Origin: Candidatus Thiodiazotropha sp. CDECU1
Lineage (GTDB): Bacteria; Pseudomonadota; Gammaproteobacteria; Chromatiales; Chromatiaceae
DNA length: 64,000 bases
Direction: 5' to 3'
Assembly: GCF_963455295.1 (NCBI RefSeq)
Contig: NZ_OY734020.1
Coordinates: forward strand, 2,232,001-2,296,000
Both the position numbers and the translations under genes were made by a program. Positions 31,244 through 38,814 of this stretch are shown in pieces (position 1 is the stretch's first letter; every line of letters begins with the position of its first letter). The notes under the pieces were generated by a model. The model was not told where the DNA came from. It searched no databases and worked only from the letters and a program-made list of their open reading frames with translations.

Positions 31244-31384
31244 ATCGATCACCTTGATTCACAATTGACCATCATTAACCGATGGTCTGACTCTATCTCA
31301 TTCAACGTTTGGATGGTTTGAGCCAGGTTAAATTACGCGCTGGAAAAACCTTGGTAAATTCACGTGATTTGCCCAGCTTAATAG

Positions 31385-31410
31385 AGAAAGGGGCCTTGAG
31401 GCCCCTTTCT
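31385..31410 (-). terminator. Hairpin between nosZ and the downstream cytochromes
   Basis: A perfect 11-bp stem, AGAAAGGGGCC and GGCCCCTTTCT, with loop TTGA, starts about 26 bases after the nosZ stop. Its 3' arm ends in a T-rich stretch on the minus strand. Probably an attenuating terminator that keeps nosZ mRNA in excess. Confidence 0.75.
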
Positions 31411-31435
31411 ATTCCTACCAAACGAAGCCTATAGA

Positions 31436-33733
31436 CTATTTGACCTTTTTCGCTCCATGTTCTTCCAGGAAGGTCTTGGCGCGAAGTCCCAGATCAGCCG
31501 TTTTGACCTGATACTGCCACCATTGGCCAGCCCAGAGGGTTGCGTTCTGATAGTCGCCCTTGCCGGCGAACGTCTCAGACTTTTTCTTCGCCTCTTCCGC
31601 GAAACCCAGCTGGTCAGTGGCATCTTCAACCAGTGCTACGACTTCAGGAAAGTCCTTGTAGTTGTGGCTGGTGATGAAACCGACCACAGAGTCGATAACC
31701 GCCTGGGTGTCCACGTTGGTCTTGACCTGCTTTTCGTAATCGGCCTGGGTGTACTTGGTACCTTCGTCCATGGTTGTCTTCTTTGCCACATAACCCTTCG
31801 GCTTGACCAGCAGGTAGCCCTGCATCTCCAGATGGAGTGCCGAGCAGAACTCGGTGCAGTAGTAGGGAAAGACACCGGCCTTGTCCGCCGTGAAGGTGGC
31901 TGATACGGTCTTGCCGGGTTCGATGGAGAGGTTCACGTTCTCGTTGTAGAGGGCAAAACCATGGGTTTCGTCTTCTGCACGTTCCAGGTTGGTCAGATGG
32001 ATCGAGACTGTGTCACCCTCTTCCACCTCGATGATCTCGGGCGTGATATGGGAACGGATCACGGTGCCATAGACGTGCACCACACCATTCTCATCCTTAA
32101 CCACCTTCTCGCGTCCTGCCCGGGTCTTGTAGGGCGACCTCTTGTCGGAGCGGCTGTCCCAGCCCGACTTGTAGCGCACCACGGGTTTCAGCTTGTCGGC
32201 CTTGATCGCCACCACATAGTGAGGTTCGCCCAGAGGCAGGGGCATGTCGTACAGCAGTTGCATCTTGTCGCCGCTGATATCGATCAGCTGATGGTTCTGC
32301 GGATGCAGTGGGCCCACGGGATTGAAGCGGTCGATGGCCAACTTGTTCAGAGAGACAAGATACTTGCCGTCGGGTGATACGGAGTCACCCTCCATCGCCA
32401 CCAGATGACCGATGTTGTAGTGAATGTGCAGTTGATCCAGCACCTTGCCTTCACAATAGTCCCACTTGGTCACCATGGAGTCCACATAGATGGAGGTGTA
32501 GACCACGCACTTCTTTGCGTCATACTGGGTATGCAGCGGACCCAAACCCACCTGCACCTGGGTATGCAACGCATCCTTCATGGCGATGATCGGGATACCG
32601 TAGGGGTCCTTGCCTTCGAATTTCTTGTTCTTGATGGCCTGCTGGATCTTCTCCCAACTGTAGACCCAGGCATGGCTGTCCAATTTACCCGAAACGATGA
32701 TATGGGTGCCGTCGGGGCTTACGTCGACACCGTGCGGGCTCTTCGGTTCAGGAATCAGGTAGAGCAGTCCCTCTTTGACCGCCTGCTCCATGGGAATCAT
32801 ATACGCGCCCTTGGACTTCTTGACCTTCCCCGCGGCAACCAGCTCGGCGGCCTTCTTCCAGTTGGTGACATGCAGGAAGTCGGTATCTTTCTGGGAACAG
32901 CCCGCCTCGAAGGGGGGGCGTCCGCGCTCGATACCACCCACATAACGCTCGGAACAGAAAGAGTTGGTGAAACCCCAACCCATGGAGGGTCCCTTACCGG
33001 CATCGGAAAGGTCCTGACTATAGGGAGGCAGTTCGAAGGTAAAGGATTTTTCCGGATCGAGACGGCCTATCTTGTCGTCGAACTTCCAGTAGGTCACCGC
33101 TCCGCGATACTTTTCGTTGAACTCCTCGAGGGGCACGAATTCATCCGCGAAGGGGGCCGCGTACTGAGACGCTTCCATGACATATTCCGTATTGGGGGTA
33201 ACGAAGGCGCCGCCATGCTCCGATTTCATGAAGGGATTGACCACGATCTGCTTGGTCTCGAAGTCGTGCAGGTCGATCACCGCCAGACGCGGGTTGGCCT
33301 TGTCGTTGATGAAGAGATAGCGGCCGTTGTACTCACCCTTTGTCTCTGAAAAGGCCGGATGATGGGTATCGCCGAAGGTGATGTCTTTGCCGTTGATACG
33401 GCCTTGGGCCAGCACGGCTTTCGACTCATCGTCGAAACCGTAGCCCTGCCAGGGTTCCGGGGTGAAGACGCCGATGTACTTCAGGATCCTCATGGAGGGA
33501 ATACCGTAGACTATCACCTGCCCGCTCTGGCCACCCGAGCTGAAGGCAAGATACTCATCGCGGCCACCTGTCGGCGTATAGGTTTTGGCGGCAGCCAACA
33601 GATCCTTTTGGGTTAAACCACGCTCCTTCATGACCTCCTCAAGTGATGACTGAGACCATGCATTGGAGCCAACACCCAGGCCGATACCCAATCCTAGGGT
33701 CAGTGCGGTTATACGTTTCAAACTTATGTTCAT
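31436..33733 (-). CDS. nosZ: Nitrous-oxide reductase, clade II (Sec-dependent)
   Basis: 765 residues. The signal peptide (TALTLGLGIGLGVGSNAWS) has no twin arginine, which marks the clade II type. A seven-bladed propeller supplies His ligands of the Cu4S centre (GDTHHPAF, SEHGGAF, SPHGVDVSPDG, GLGPLHTQ, HYNIGHL and GEPHYV contexts). The cupredoxin domain carries the CuA ligands in YYCTEFCSALHLEMQGY (about residues 622-638). Roughly 120 further residues, with no CxxCH, extend beyond CuA. The enzyme reduces N2O to N2 in the periplasm. The promoter region holds a DNR/FNR-type site; a hairpin follows the gene. Confidence 0.97.
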   Translation of the reverse strand: MNISLKRITALTLGLGIGLGVGSNAWSQSSLEEVMKERGLTQKDLLAAAKTYTPTGGRDEYLAFSSGGQSGQVIVYGIPSMRILKYIGVFTPEPWQGYGFDDESKAVLAQGRINGKDITFGDTHHPAFSETKGEYNGRYLFINDKANPRLAVIDLHDFETKQIVVNPFMKSEHGGAFVTPNTEYVMEASQYAAPFADEFVPLEEFNEKYRGAVTYWKFDDKIGRLDPEKSFTFELPPYSQDLSDAGKGPSMGWGFTNSFCSERYVGGIERGRPPFEAGCSQKDTDFLHVTNWKKAAELVAAGKVKKSKGAYMIPMEQAVKEGLLYLIPEPKSPHGVDVSPDGTHIIVSGKLDSHAWVYSWEKIQQAIKNKKFEGKDPYGIPIIAMKDALHTQVQVGLGPLHTQYDAKKCVVYTSIYVDSMVTKWDYCEGKVLDQLHIHYNIGHLVAMEGDSVSPDGKYLVSLNKLAIDRFNPVGPLHPQNHQLIDISGDKMQLLYDMPLPLGEPHYVVAIKADKLKPVVRYKSGWDSRSDKRSPYKTRAGREKVVKDENGVVHVYGTVIRSHITPEIIEVEEGDTVSIHLTNLERAEDETHGFALYNENVNLSIEPGKTVSATFTADKAGVFPYYCTEFCSALHLEMQGYLLVKPKGYVAKKTTMDEGTKYTQADYEKQVKTNVDTQAVIDSVVGFITSHNYKDFPEVVALVEDATDQLGFAEEAKKKSETFAGKGDYQNATLWAGQWWQYQVKTADLGLRAKTFLEEHGAKKVK

Positions 33734-33807
33734 CGTTCCCCGTCCCCGTTATGTAAGTAAGATAGTTGTTTGATGCAGCGATGATGTACTGGGGAATCAT
33801 TGATAAT

Positions 33808-33823
33808 TGTGTCATTTGACACA
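33808..33823. promoter_or_regulatory. Palindrome in the nosZ promoter
   Basis: TGTGTCA-TT-TGACACA, a perfect 16-bp inverted repeat ending immediately before the DNR/FNR-type site. It could be a second operator for an unknown regulator or part of a tandem Crp/Fnr array. Confidence 0.5.
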
Positions 33824-33837
33824 TTGATTTAGGTCAA
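33824..33837. promoter_or_regulatory. DNR/FNR-type site before nosZ
   Basis: TTGAT-TTAG-GTCAA, one mismatch to the TTGAT-N4-ATCAA consensus, about 90 bases upstream of the nosZ start. Confidence 0.78.
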
Positions 33838-33945
33838 ATTGTACATTTCATAGCCTTATTTATGGCTTATAGATGCGTGGACTACTCACTTATGGGTAGA
33901 CGATATAGGCGCATTCGGTAATAAAAAAACTGTGTTGAATTCTTT

Positions 33946-35388
33946 TTATTGAGAAGTGAGATTGAGTAACTCTCTGGCAACGTCCGCCGGTTCGATACCG
34001 TGCGCCAGTTTAGTGAGAAACTTACCTTCCGGATCAAGGATATAGAGGCTGGCGGTGTGGTCCATCAGATACATGGAGGGATCCGCACCCTCTTCCACAA
34101 CCTTTTCATAGCGCGCCTTGAACAGTTCGGCCATGCGTTCGATCATCTTGGGCGATCCGGTAAGACCGATCAGACGCTTATCGTAATATTCGACATAGTT
34201 CCGCATCACGGCCACACTGTCCCGATGTGGATCTATGGTGATGAAATAGGGTTGAAAGAGCTGCGACCTTTCGCCCAGGAGATCCAGGGCTTGAAACATG
34301 ATCTGCAGCGAGGTCGGGCAGATATCGGGGCAGTAGGTATAGCCAAAATAGAGAATCTGATACTTCCCCTTCATGCTCTCATTGGTAACCAGCCGGCCCA
34401 GATGATCGGTCAGAAGAAACTGTCCTCTGCCAATACCCTGAGGGACTGGAGCGCTTGACGGCCTGGTCTGCGCCGCAGGGGGGACTGCAGCCTGGGCAGC
34501 AGTAGTAAGACAGTTTTTAATCACCTTGGTATTGTGATCCATGAGATCAAAATAGAGCTGGGGGCCCGGCTCCATGCCAAATCCCAGGCTGTTCAGTTGG
34601 CCATGATTGACCCTGCTCTCGACGGTCAGCAGCTCTTTGTGTTTTGCGGGAAAGCCCTTTTCCGACAACAGGCAGCTCACCTCGCCATTGGCAATCTTTT
34701 CCCGGACCTTGAGTAGCTCAACTGTAGCGATCTCTTTATCCGGCGCACCGGCCACATGGTCGATGATCTTCAAGGCATAGGCCTGTTCGAAATATTGCAG
34801 CGTATCGAAGTACTGAACGCCTAAACCGGCCTTCATTCCACGGTAGCCATACTCATATTCTCGATCAATACGCGACAGGCGTGAAAGCATAGCGCGTCTG
34901 TTTCGTTCATAGAGATGGGTGCGCAGTGGATCGGATTCCTGAAGAAGATGCGCAATATCGTTGATAATGATGAGAAGATTGCGATTGTCCAGCCAGAAAA
35001 AAGGATCACGATTGTTTGGATACCCCCTTGCCGGAAGTATCTTCATGCCCTGATGGGATAGCAATTCGATAACCTTCACCTGGGGTGGCAGGCCTTTAAT
35101 AGTATCGGCAAGCAGCGGCTCGAGTTCGGCGCCTACCCAAAAGATGATGTCTGCGTTACCCATCGACGCCTGTTGGCCCTTGCTGGGCGTGAATGAGTAT
35201 GGGAGCTGATCATCGATTATGAGTTCCGGTGTTTCCGCACCTTGCATAAGTCCGGCCAGGATAGAATGCAGCGGTTTTACGCTGACCATGACACGCAACG
35301 AGTCCTTGCCATGGGATGCCGGTACGGCGAATAGACCGATGACCAGAAATGCGAAATAAAACAGTTGCTTTGAGCGACGATGTTTCAT
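33946..35388 (-). CDS. Fusion of a ZnuA-like metal-binding domain with a SCO1/SenC domain
   Basis: 480 residues. A signal peptide (FYFAFLVIGLFAVPASHG) leads into residues about 30-300, a cluster 9 metal-binding fold (VMVSVKPLHSILAGLM; ADIIFWVGAELEPLL; RDPFFWLDNRN where ZnuA has a DPHxWLDP-type motif). After a Pro/Ala linker (about 308-325), residues 330-480 form a SCO1/SenC thioredoxin fold with YTYCPDICPTS (CxxxC) and the copper-ligand His in LMDHTASLYILD. SCO proteins metallate CuA sites; ZnuA-type proteins bind Zn or Mn. A joint copper-delivery role for the NosZ CuA is inferred from the adjacent nosZ. The start overlaps the upstream small gene by 4 bases. Confidence 0.88.
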   Translation of the reverse strand: MKHRRSKQLFYFAFLVIGLFAVPASHGKDSLRVMVSVKPLHSILAGLMQGAETPELIIDDQLPYSFTPSKGQQASMGNADIIFWVGAELEPLLADTIKGLPPQVKVIELLSHQGMKILPARGYPNNRDPFFWLDNRNLLIIINDIAHLLQESDPLRTHLYERNRRAMLSRLSRIDREYEYGYRGMKAGLGVQYFDTLQYFEQAYALKIIDHVAGAPDKEIATVELLKVREKIANGEVSCLLSEKGFPAKHKELLTVESRVNHGQLNSLGFGMEPGPQLYFDLMDHNTKVIKNCLTTAAQAAVPPAAQTRPSSAPVPQGIGRGQFLLTDHLGRLVTNESMKGKYQILYFGYTYCPDICPTSLQIMFQALDLLGERSQLFQPYFITIDPHRDSVAVMRNYVEYYDKRLIGLTGSPKMIERMAELFKARYEKVVEEGADPSMYLMDHTASLYILDPEGKFLTKLAHGIEPADVARELLNLTSQ

Positions 35389-35744
35389 CTTGCAGGATAG
35401 AGGGATTGCAATCTGCCGAGGGCCTCGTCAACTTGTTGTGCCAATAATTGCGGTGAGGGACAGGTGTCGTTTTTCTCGATAAACGCCATGAATGATCTGT
35501 TGGTTTCATAATCGAACAGCTCGCCCAGCTGACGTCGTTTCGGAAGCGTCGCCACCAACTCACGCTTGATCCGCTGGGTTTCTCCCAGCGCGTTACAATG
35601 CAGCGCTATGCCATTGAGCGAACCCAGCGCAGTGATGGCGGCAAGCTGTTCACTGCTCTGTGCCGCCGCGTCCGTGGCCTTGAAGAGCATCAGGGAAAGG
35701 CCGGCCGAAAGCAACAATATGTATTTATTAACTTTAATATTCAT
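35385..35744 (-). CDS. Small periplasmic protein paired with the ZnuA-SCO fusion
   Basis: 119 residues, not recognised. A signal peptide (LLLSAGLSLMLFKATDAAA) precedes a mostly helical mature part with two cysteines (ALHCNALGE and NDTCPSP) that could form a disulfide. It overlaps the fusion gene by 4 bases, so translation is coupled. A DNR/FNR-type site lies 133 bases upstream. A partner or adaptor of the copper-handling fusion is a guess from coupling alone. Confidence 0.7.
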   Translation of the reverse strand: MNIKVNKYILLLSAGLSLMLFKATDAAAQSSEQLAAITALGSLNGIALHCNALGETQRIKRELVATLPKRRQLGELFDYETNRSFMAFIEKNDTCPSPQLLAQQVDEALGRLQSLYPAR

Positions 35745-35876
35745 GCCTTTATGTCAAGCAACCGATCTTGTATCCAGAACCTGGTTGATTCGGGAAGCAG
35801 TCACCGGGTCATCTTTTGTGAAGCTGAGCCCGCTTGGTGTCTGTGACCATTAAAACTTATCCTGAGCTATTACAGA

Positions 35877-35890
35877 TTGATGAAGATCAA
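35877..35890. promoter_or_regulatory. DNR/FNR-type site before the ZnuA-SCO operon
   Basis: TTGAT-GAAG-ATCAA, perfect in both half sites, 133 bases upstream of the small periplasmic gene that starts the operon. Confidence 0.78.
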
Positions 35891-35932
35891 GCCCGGCCGC
35901 GAGTGTGTTGGAGAGAGTCCGTTTCGACAGAC

Positions 35933-36715
35933 TTATTCAGGAACCAGATCCTTTGGCGGATCGATGACATCGGTGAAATCGGGTGATTGCATACGCGCAT
36001 TGACAAAGCGGGATCCGGTGAGTCTGGCGCCCCGAAACTTGGTCTCGGTCAACGTGGTGCCGTTCAGTAGAGCCCCTGACAGGTCTGCTTGGGTGAAGTT
36101 GGCGTATTCCAGGGCGGCCCCGGTCAATACCACTTGGCGGAAACTCGAGCCACTCAGGTCGCTGTCTATGAGTACCGCCCGCATCATGAACGCGTGATCA
36201 AAATTGGAGTTTGTCAGTCGGCTCTCCTCCATCGAGATATCCTTGAGATTCGCATCTGAGAAGCTGGCCCTGTCCCCCGTGACCCCGTTCATACTGGCGC
36301 CAAAAAGATAGGCCTTGGTAAAATTGGTATTGTCGATCCTGGTGTCGTCCAGGTTGGTATGGAATAGGTCGGCATTGGTAAAATCCGCTGAGGACGCCCT
36401 GCAACCGGAGAGCATGGCCCATTTGAGATCGGCATCGATCAGGATCGCATGCTTGAGATTGCAATCCAGCAACTTGGCATTCTGAAAATTGACACCGCTC
36501 AACAGGCTGCCCTCAAGGTTGACTGATGAAAGATTCCTGCCATTGAAATCGCAATGACGATAGTCACGATAGGGTCCAGGTCGCATGCAGTCACCCTCCG
36601 CCAGGGGCTTAGGCTCCTGGCCATATGCCAGGATTGGAAAGAGCACGATGACCATCAACAGTTGTATGCGCACGCCACTCACCATCCGTTTTATTGTAAA
36701 GCCATATACCATCAT
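35933..36715 (-). CDS. Exported pentapeptide-repeat protein
   Basis: 260 residues. An N-terminal signal (VRIQLLMVIVLFPILAYG) makes it periplasmic, unlike most pentapeptide proteins. From about residue 55 to 245 the A(D/N)LXX-type five-residue repeats run without a break (NLEGSLLSGVNFQNAKLL, SADFTNADLFHTNLDD and so on), forming a right-handed quadrilateral beta-helix. It overlaps the upstream membrane-protein gene by 4 bases and ends the four-gene operon. Function unknown; a structural scaffold for the neighbouring membrane protein is possible. Confidence 0.85.
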   Translation of the reverse strand: MMVYGFTIKRMVSGVRIQLLMVIVLFPILAYGQEPKPLAEGDCMRPGPYRDYRHCDFNGRNLSSVNLEGSLLSGVNFQNAKLLDCNLKHAILIDADLKWAMLSGCRASSADFTNADLFHTNLDDTRIDNTNFTKAYLFGASMNGVTGDRASFSDANLKDISMEESRLTNSNFDHAFMMRAVLIDSDLSGSSFRQVVLTGAALEYANFTQADLSGALLNGTTLTETKFRGARLTGSRFVNARMQSPDFTDVIDPPKDLVPE

Positions 36716-37983
36716 TCTTCCAGTATCGCCTGTTGCTGTTTGTTGAATCTCAACAGCGCGGCCAGCAGGTTCTTAAAAAAATAGAGGGACGAGAGGCTTA
36801 AGGCAATGCCTGAAGGTCTTGCAAGGGTGGCGGGCATCAGGGTGGCCGCGACCAGCAGAGAGATTGCCGCCAGATGCAAGATGTAATGGCGTTTAGTATC
36901 TTCGTCATCGATATAGTGTTTCATCGATGGCAGTCGGGACGACAGCTTTCCCTGCTTCACCAGCAAGCTCTGCAGGTGAAACCAACATAAAAATGGTATC
37001 ACTTTGTAGATGATCCCGATCGGGATGGTCATGCAAACGCCGCCAAGTAGCAGTACCCCGATCAATAGATCATTGCCGCCAAACATCCAAACGATGACCG
37101 TAAGCCCTAAACAGACCAATCCTGTATAGAGAAAAACCAAGGTCATATCGACAATTTTTCGCCTGCGTGTGCGAATGGTCTGAAACAGTGTGAGGCTCAG
37201 CAGGAGAAACAACCCCAGGATCATCGGCAGACTGAATTCAAGCAGTTGATTGTCGATGTAGTGTGACAGGGTAAACAGGGACAAGAGAATAACAATGGCC
37301 GCGAAGGAGTAATCCCTGAATTTGCCCGGTAACTCTTTGGTTATATAGAAGATGGGAAGAAGCTGGAAGACCGTTGCAAATAATACTATACCCACCCAAC
37401 CCAAAAGGCCCCAGGAGAGATGAATGGTAGTGAGCTGAGGCATATGGTCAATCTCAACCATTCCCGACAATCCCAGCACCATGTAGATGCCTATTGCCAC
37501 CGTGGGAAGGATTGCCGCCCAACCGAGGCCGATGGGGATTGAACTGGCCTGCCTTTTTCCAGATCTGGTCAATGAAAAAAACAAAGTTAGCAGGAAAAAA
37601 GAGATAGCGAACAACGCAAGCCCCGCGCCTGTGCCAAGTATATAGCCATGGGACAGCAGGAAACCCAGCGCCATCAAGGTGGCGCCAGCAAGGAGTGACA
37701 GATGGATGATTCTGCTTACTGTCACAACCGCCGGTATGGGAGAGCCTGCCAATACGGGCAACAGTTGAATCATGGCGCCGGTCATGACCTGGGCAAGAAA
37801 ACCAACCGTCATTAAATGGGTTATACCTAAAGCCAGAGGACTCCAGCGGGAAACGAACACTGCCTCGGCCTGTATGGCCAGGACCAACCCTGCGGCAATG
37901 GTGAATAGTGAAGCCGTGAGGAAATATTTGAAAGGTATGATAATAGGCGGGGCCTGATCGAGAGACAGCCCGCTGGTCTTCAC
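36712..37983 (-). CDS. 12-TM membrane protein, haem-copper-oxidase subunit I-like
   Basis: 423 residues with about twelve membrane spans. Intramembrane histidines occur as in haem-copper oxidase/NnrS-like families: GITHLMTVGFLAQVMTG (about residue 55-70) and TTIHLSWGLLGWVGIVLF (about 185-205). It lacks a full set of oxidase ligands that I can identify, so catalysis is unproven. It sits between DUF2249 and the pentapeptide gene, overlapping both by 4 bases, in an operon led by a hemerythrin and a DNR/FNR-type site. A role in NO or haem handling is inference. Confidence 0.72.
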   Translation of the reverse strand: MKTSGLSLDQAPPIIIPFKYFLTASLFTIAAGLVLAIQAEAVFVSRWSPLALGITHLMTVGFLAQVMTGAMIQLLPVLAGSPIPAVVTVSRIIHLSLLAGATLMALGFLLSHGYILGTGAGLALFAISFFLLTLFFSLTRSGKRQASSIPIGLGWAAILPTVAIGIYMVLGLSGMVEIDHMPQLTTIHLSWGLLGWVGIVLFATVFQLLPIFYITKELPGKFRDYSFAAIVILLSLFTLSHYIDNQLLEFSLPMILGLFLLLSLTLFQTIRTRRRKIVDMTLVFLYTGLVCLGLTVIVWMFGGNDLLIGVLLLGGVCMTIPIGIIYKVIPFLCWFHLQSLLVKQGKLSSRLPSMKHYIDDEDTKRHYILHLAAISLLVAATLMPATLARPSGIALSLSSLYFFKNLLAALLRFNKQQQAILEE

Positions 37984-38228
37984 AACTCCTTTCCGATGCT
38001 ATCGGGAGGCGGACTGCCGACATGCCAGATCAAAATAACGCAGATGTTGCTCTGCCATTTTGTGCGCCATGTGAAATCCATTTCCCGTAGCATACTGTAG
38101 AGCGGATAGGGTTCGCGGCTGTGCACCACTCTAAGCCAGTCATCCGCTGGCAGCTCTTCCAGGGCTTCCAGTATGCGTTCCAGGGGTACGGGCGGTTCCA
38201 ACTCTCGAACATCAAGCCGCAACTCCAC
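37980..38228 (-). CDS. DUF2249 protein
   Basis: 82 residues. The family signature is clear: LDVRELEPPVPLERILEALE and then DDWLRVVHSREPYPLYSML, a small alpha-beta TusA-like fold. DUF2249 proteins are repeatedly found with hemerythrins and NO-stress genes; the biochemical role is unknown. The start is GTG, sharing one base with the hemerythrin stop, and the end overlaps the membrane-protein start by 4 bases. Confidence 0.85.
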   Translation of the reverse strand: MELRLDVRELEPPVPLERILEALEELPADDWLRVVHSREPYPLYSMLREMDFTWRTKWQSNICVILIWHVGSPPPDSIGKEL

Positions 38229-38665
38229 TAGGAAGACTCCGCAAACGCCTTCGCAATATTCTTGGCGATATCCGGGACCGCACTATCCGCCAGGGGGTAG
38301 AGGATATTCTCTTCCTTCATGTTGTGCTGTTGCATGGTGACGAGCAAGGTGTCGATATAGCCCGCGGACAATGTATTTGTCATATTGTCGAGGGATGACG
38401 TCAGCTGTGACATCAGATGCCGCATTTGATCATGTTCCAGCATCATCATATTGACGGGGCCACTCGCCTGGGGGCTTGCCGCCTCAAGGGCCGGAAAGAG
38501 CAGCTCCTCCTCTATCTTGAAATGGTGTTCCATTGATGCAGTGAATTCCTGACAGAGACGATTTGCTTCCGGCCATTTATGTTGCAGAATGGCCTGTTCC
38601 ATCTCTATAAAAAGTTCATCACAGCGACGGTGATCCAGTACCATAGAATCATTGATCGTTTTCAT
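38228..38665 (-). CDS. Hemerythrin HHE-domain protein
   Basis: 145 residues, a single four-helix hemerythrin domain. Iron ligands look complete: His in MVLDHRRCDE, HHFKIEEELLF, LEHDQMRHLM and QQHNMKEENILYPL. Such proteins bind O2 or NO at a di-iron site and act in NO stress or iron repair (RIC/YtfE-like). It heads the operon with DUF2249, the 12-TM protein and the pentapeptide protein. A DNR/FNR-type site sits 55 bases upstream. Confidence 0.86.
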   Translation of the reverse strand: MKTINDSMVLDHRRCDELFIEMEQAILQHKWPEANRLCQEFTASMEHHFKIEEELLFPALEAASPQASGPVNMMMLEHDQMRHLMSQLTSSLDNMTNTLSAGYIDTLLVTMQQHNMKEENILYPLADSAVPDIAKNIAKAFAESS

Positions 38666-38719
38666 GGTGTTTATACCTCGCTACTGCCATCTATTCTCTG
38701 CGTGTGGGTGACACCCTCC

Positions 38720-38733
38720 TTGACATGCATCAA
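38720..38733. promoter_or_regulatory. DNR/FNR-type site before the hemerythrin operon
   Basis: TTGAC-ATGC-ATCAA, one change from the consensus, 55 bases upstream of the hemerythrin start. Confidence 0.75.
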
Positions 38734-38814
38734 TACAGATAAATCAGAATATTAGAATTGTCGGTTATTTTCCCTGGGCATTGAGATCAGCTAGTGTTCA
38801 GCAGCCGTGGCGGT

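Larger units (their letters stand above)
33734..33945. promoter_or_regulatory. nosZ promoter region
   Basis: 212 bases between nosZ and the ZnuA-SCO fusion gene. It contains two symmetric sites, listed separately, and no gene. Confidence 0.7.

Noticed and set aside
32405-33349. Plus-strand 314-codon frame
   Set aside because: Lies antisense to nosZ, whose copper-ligand motifs are unmistakable in the other strand.
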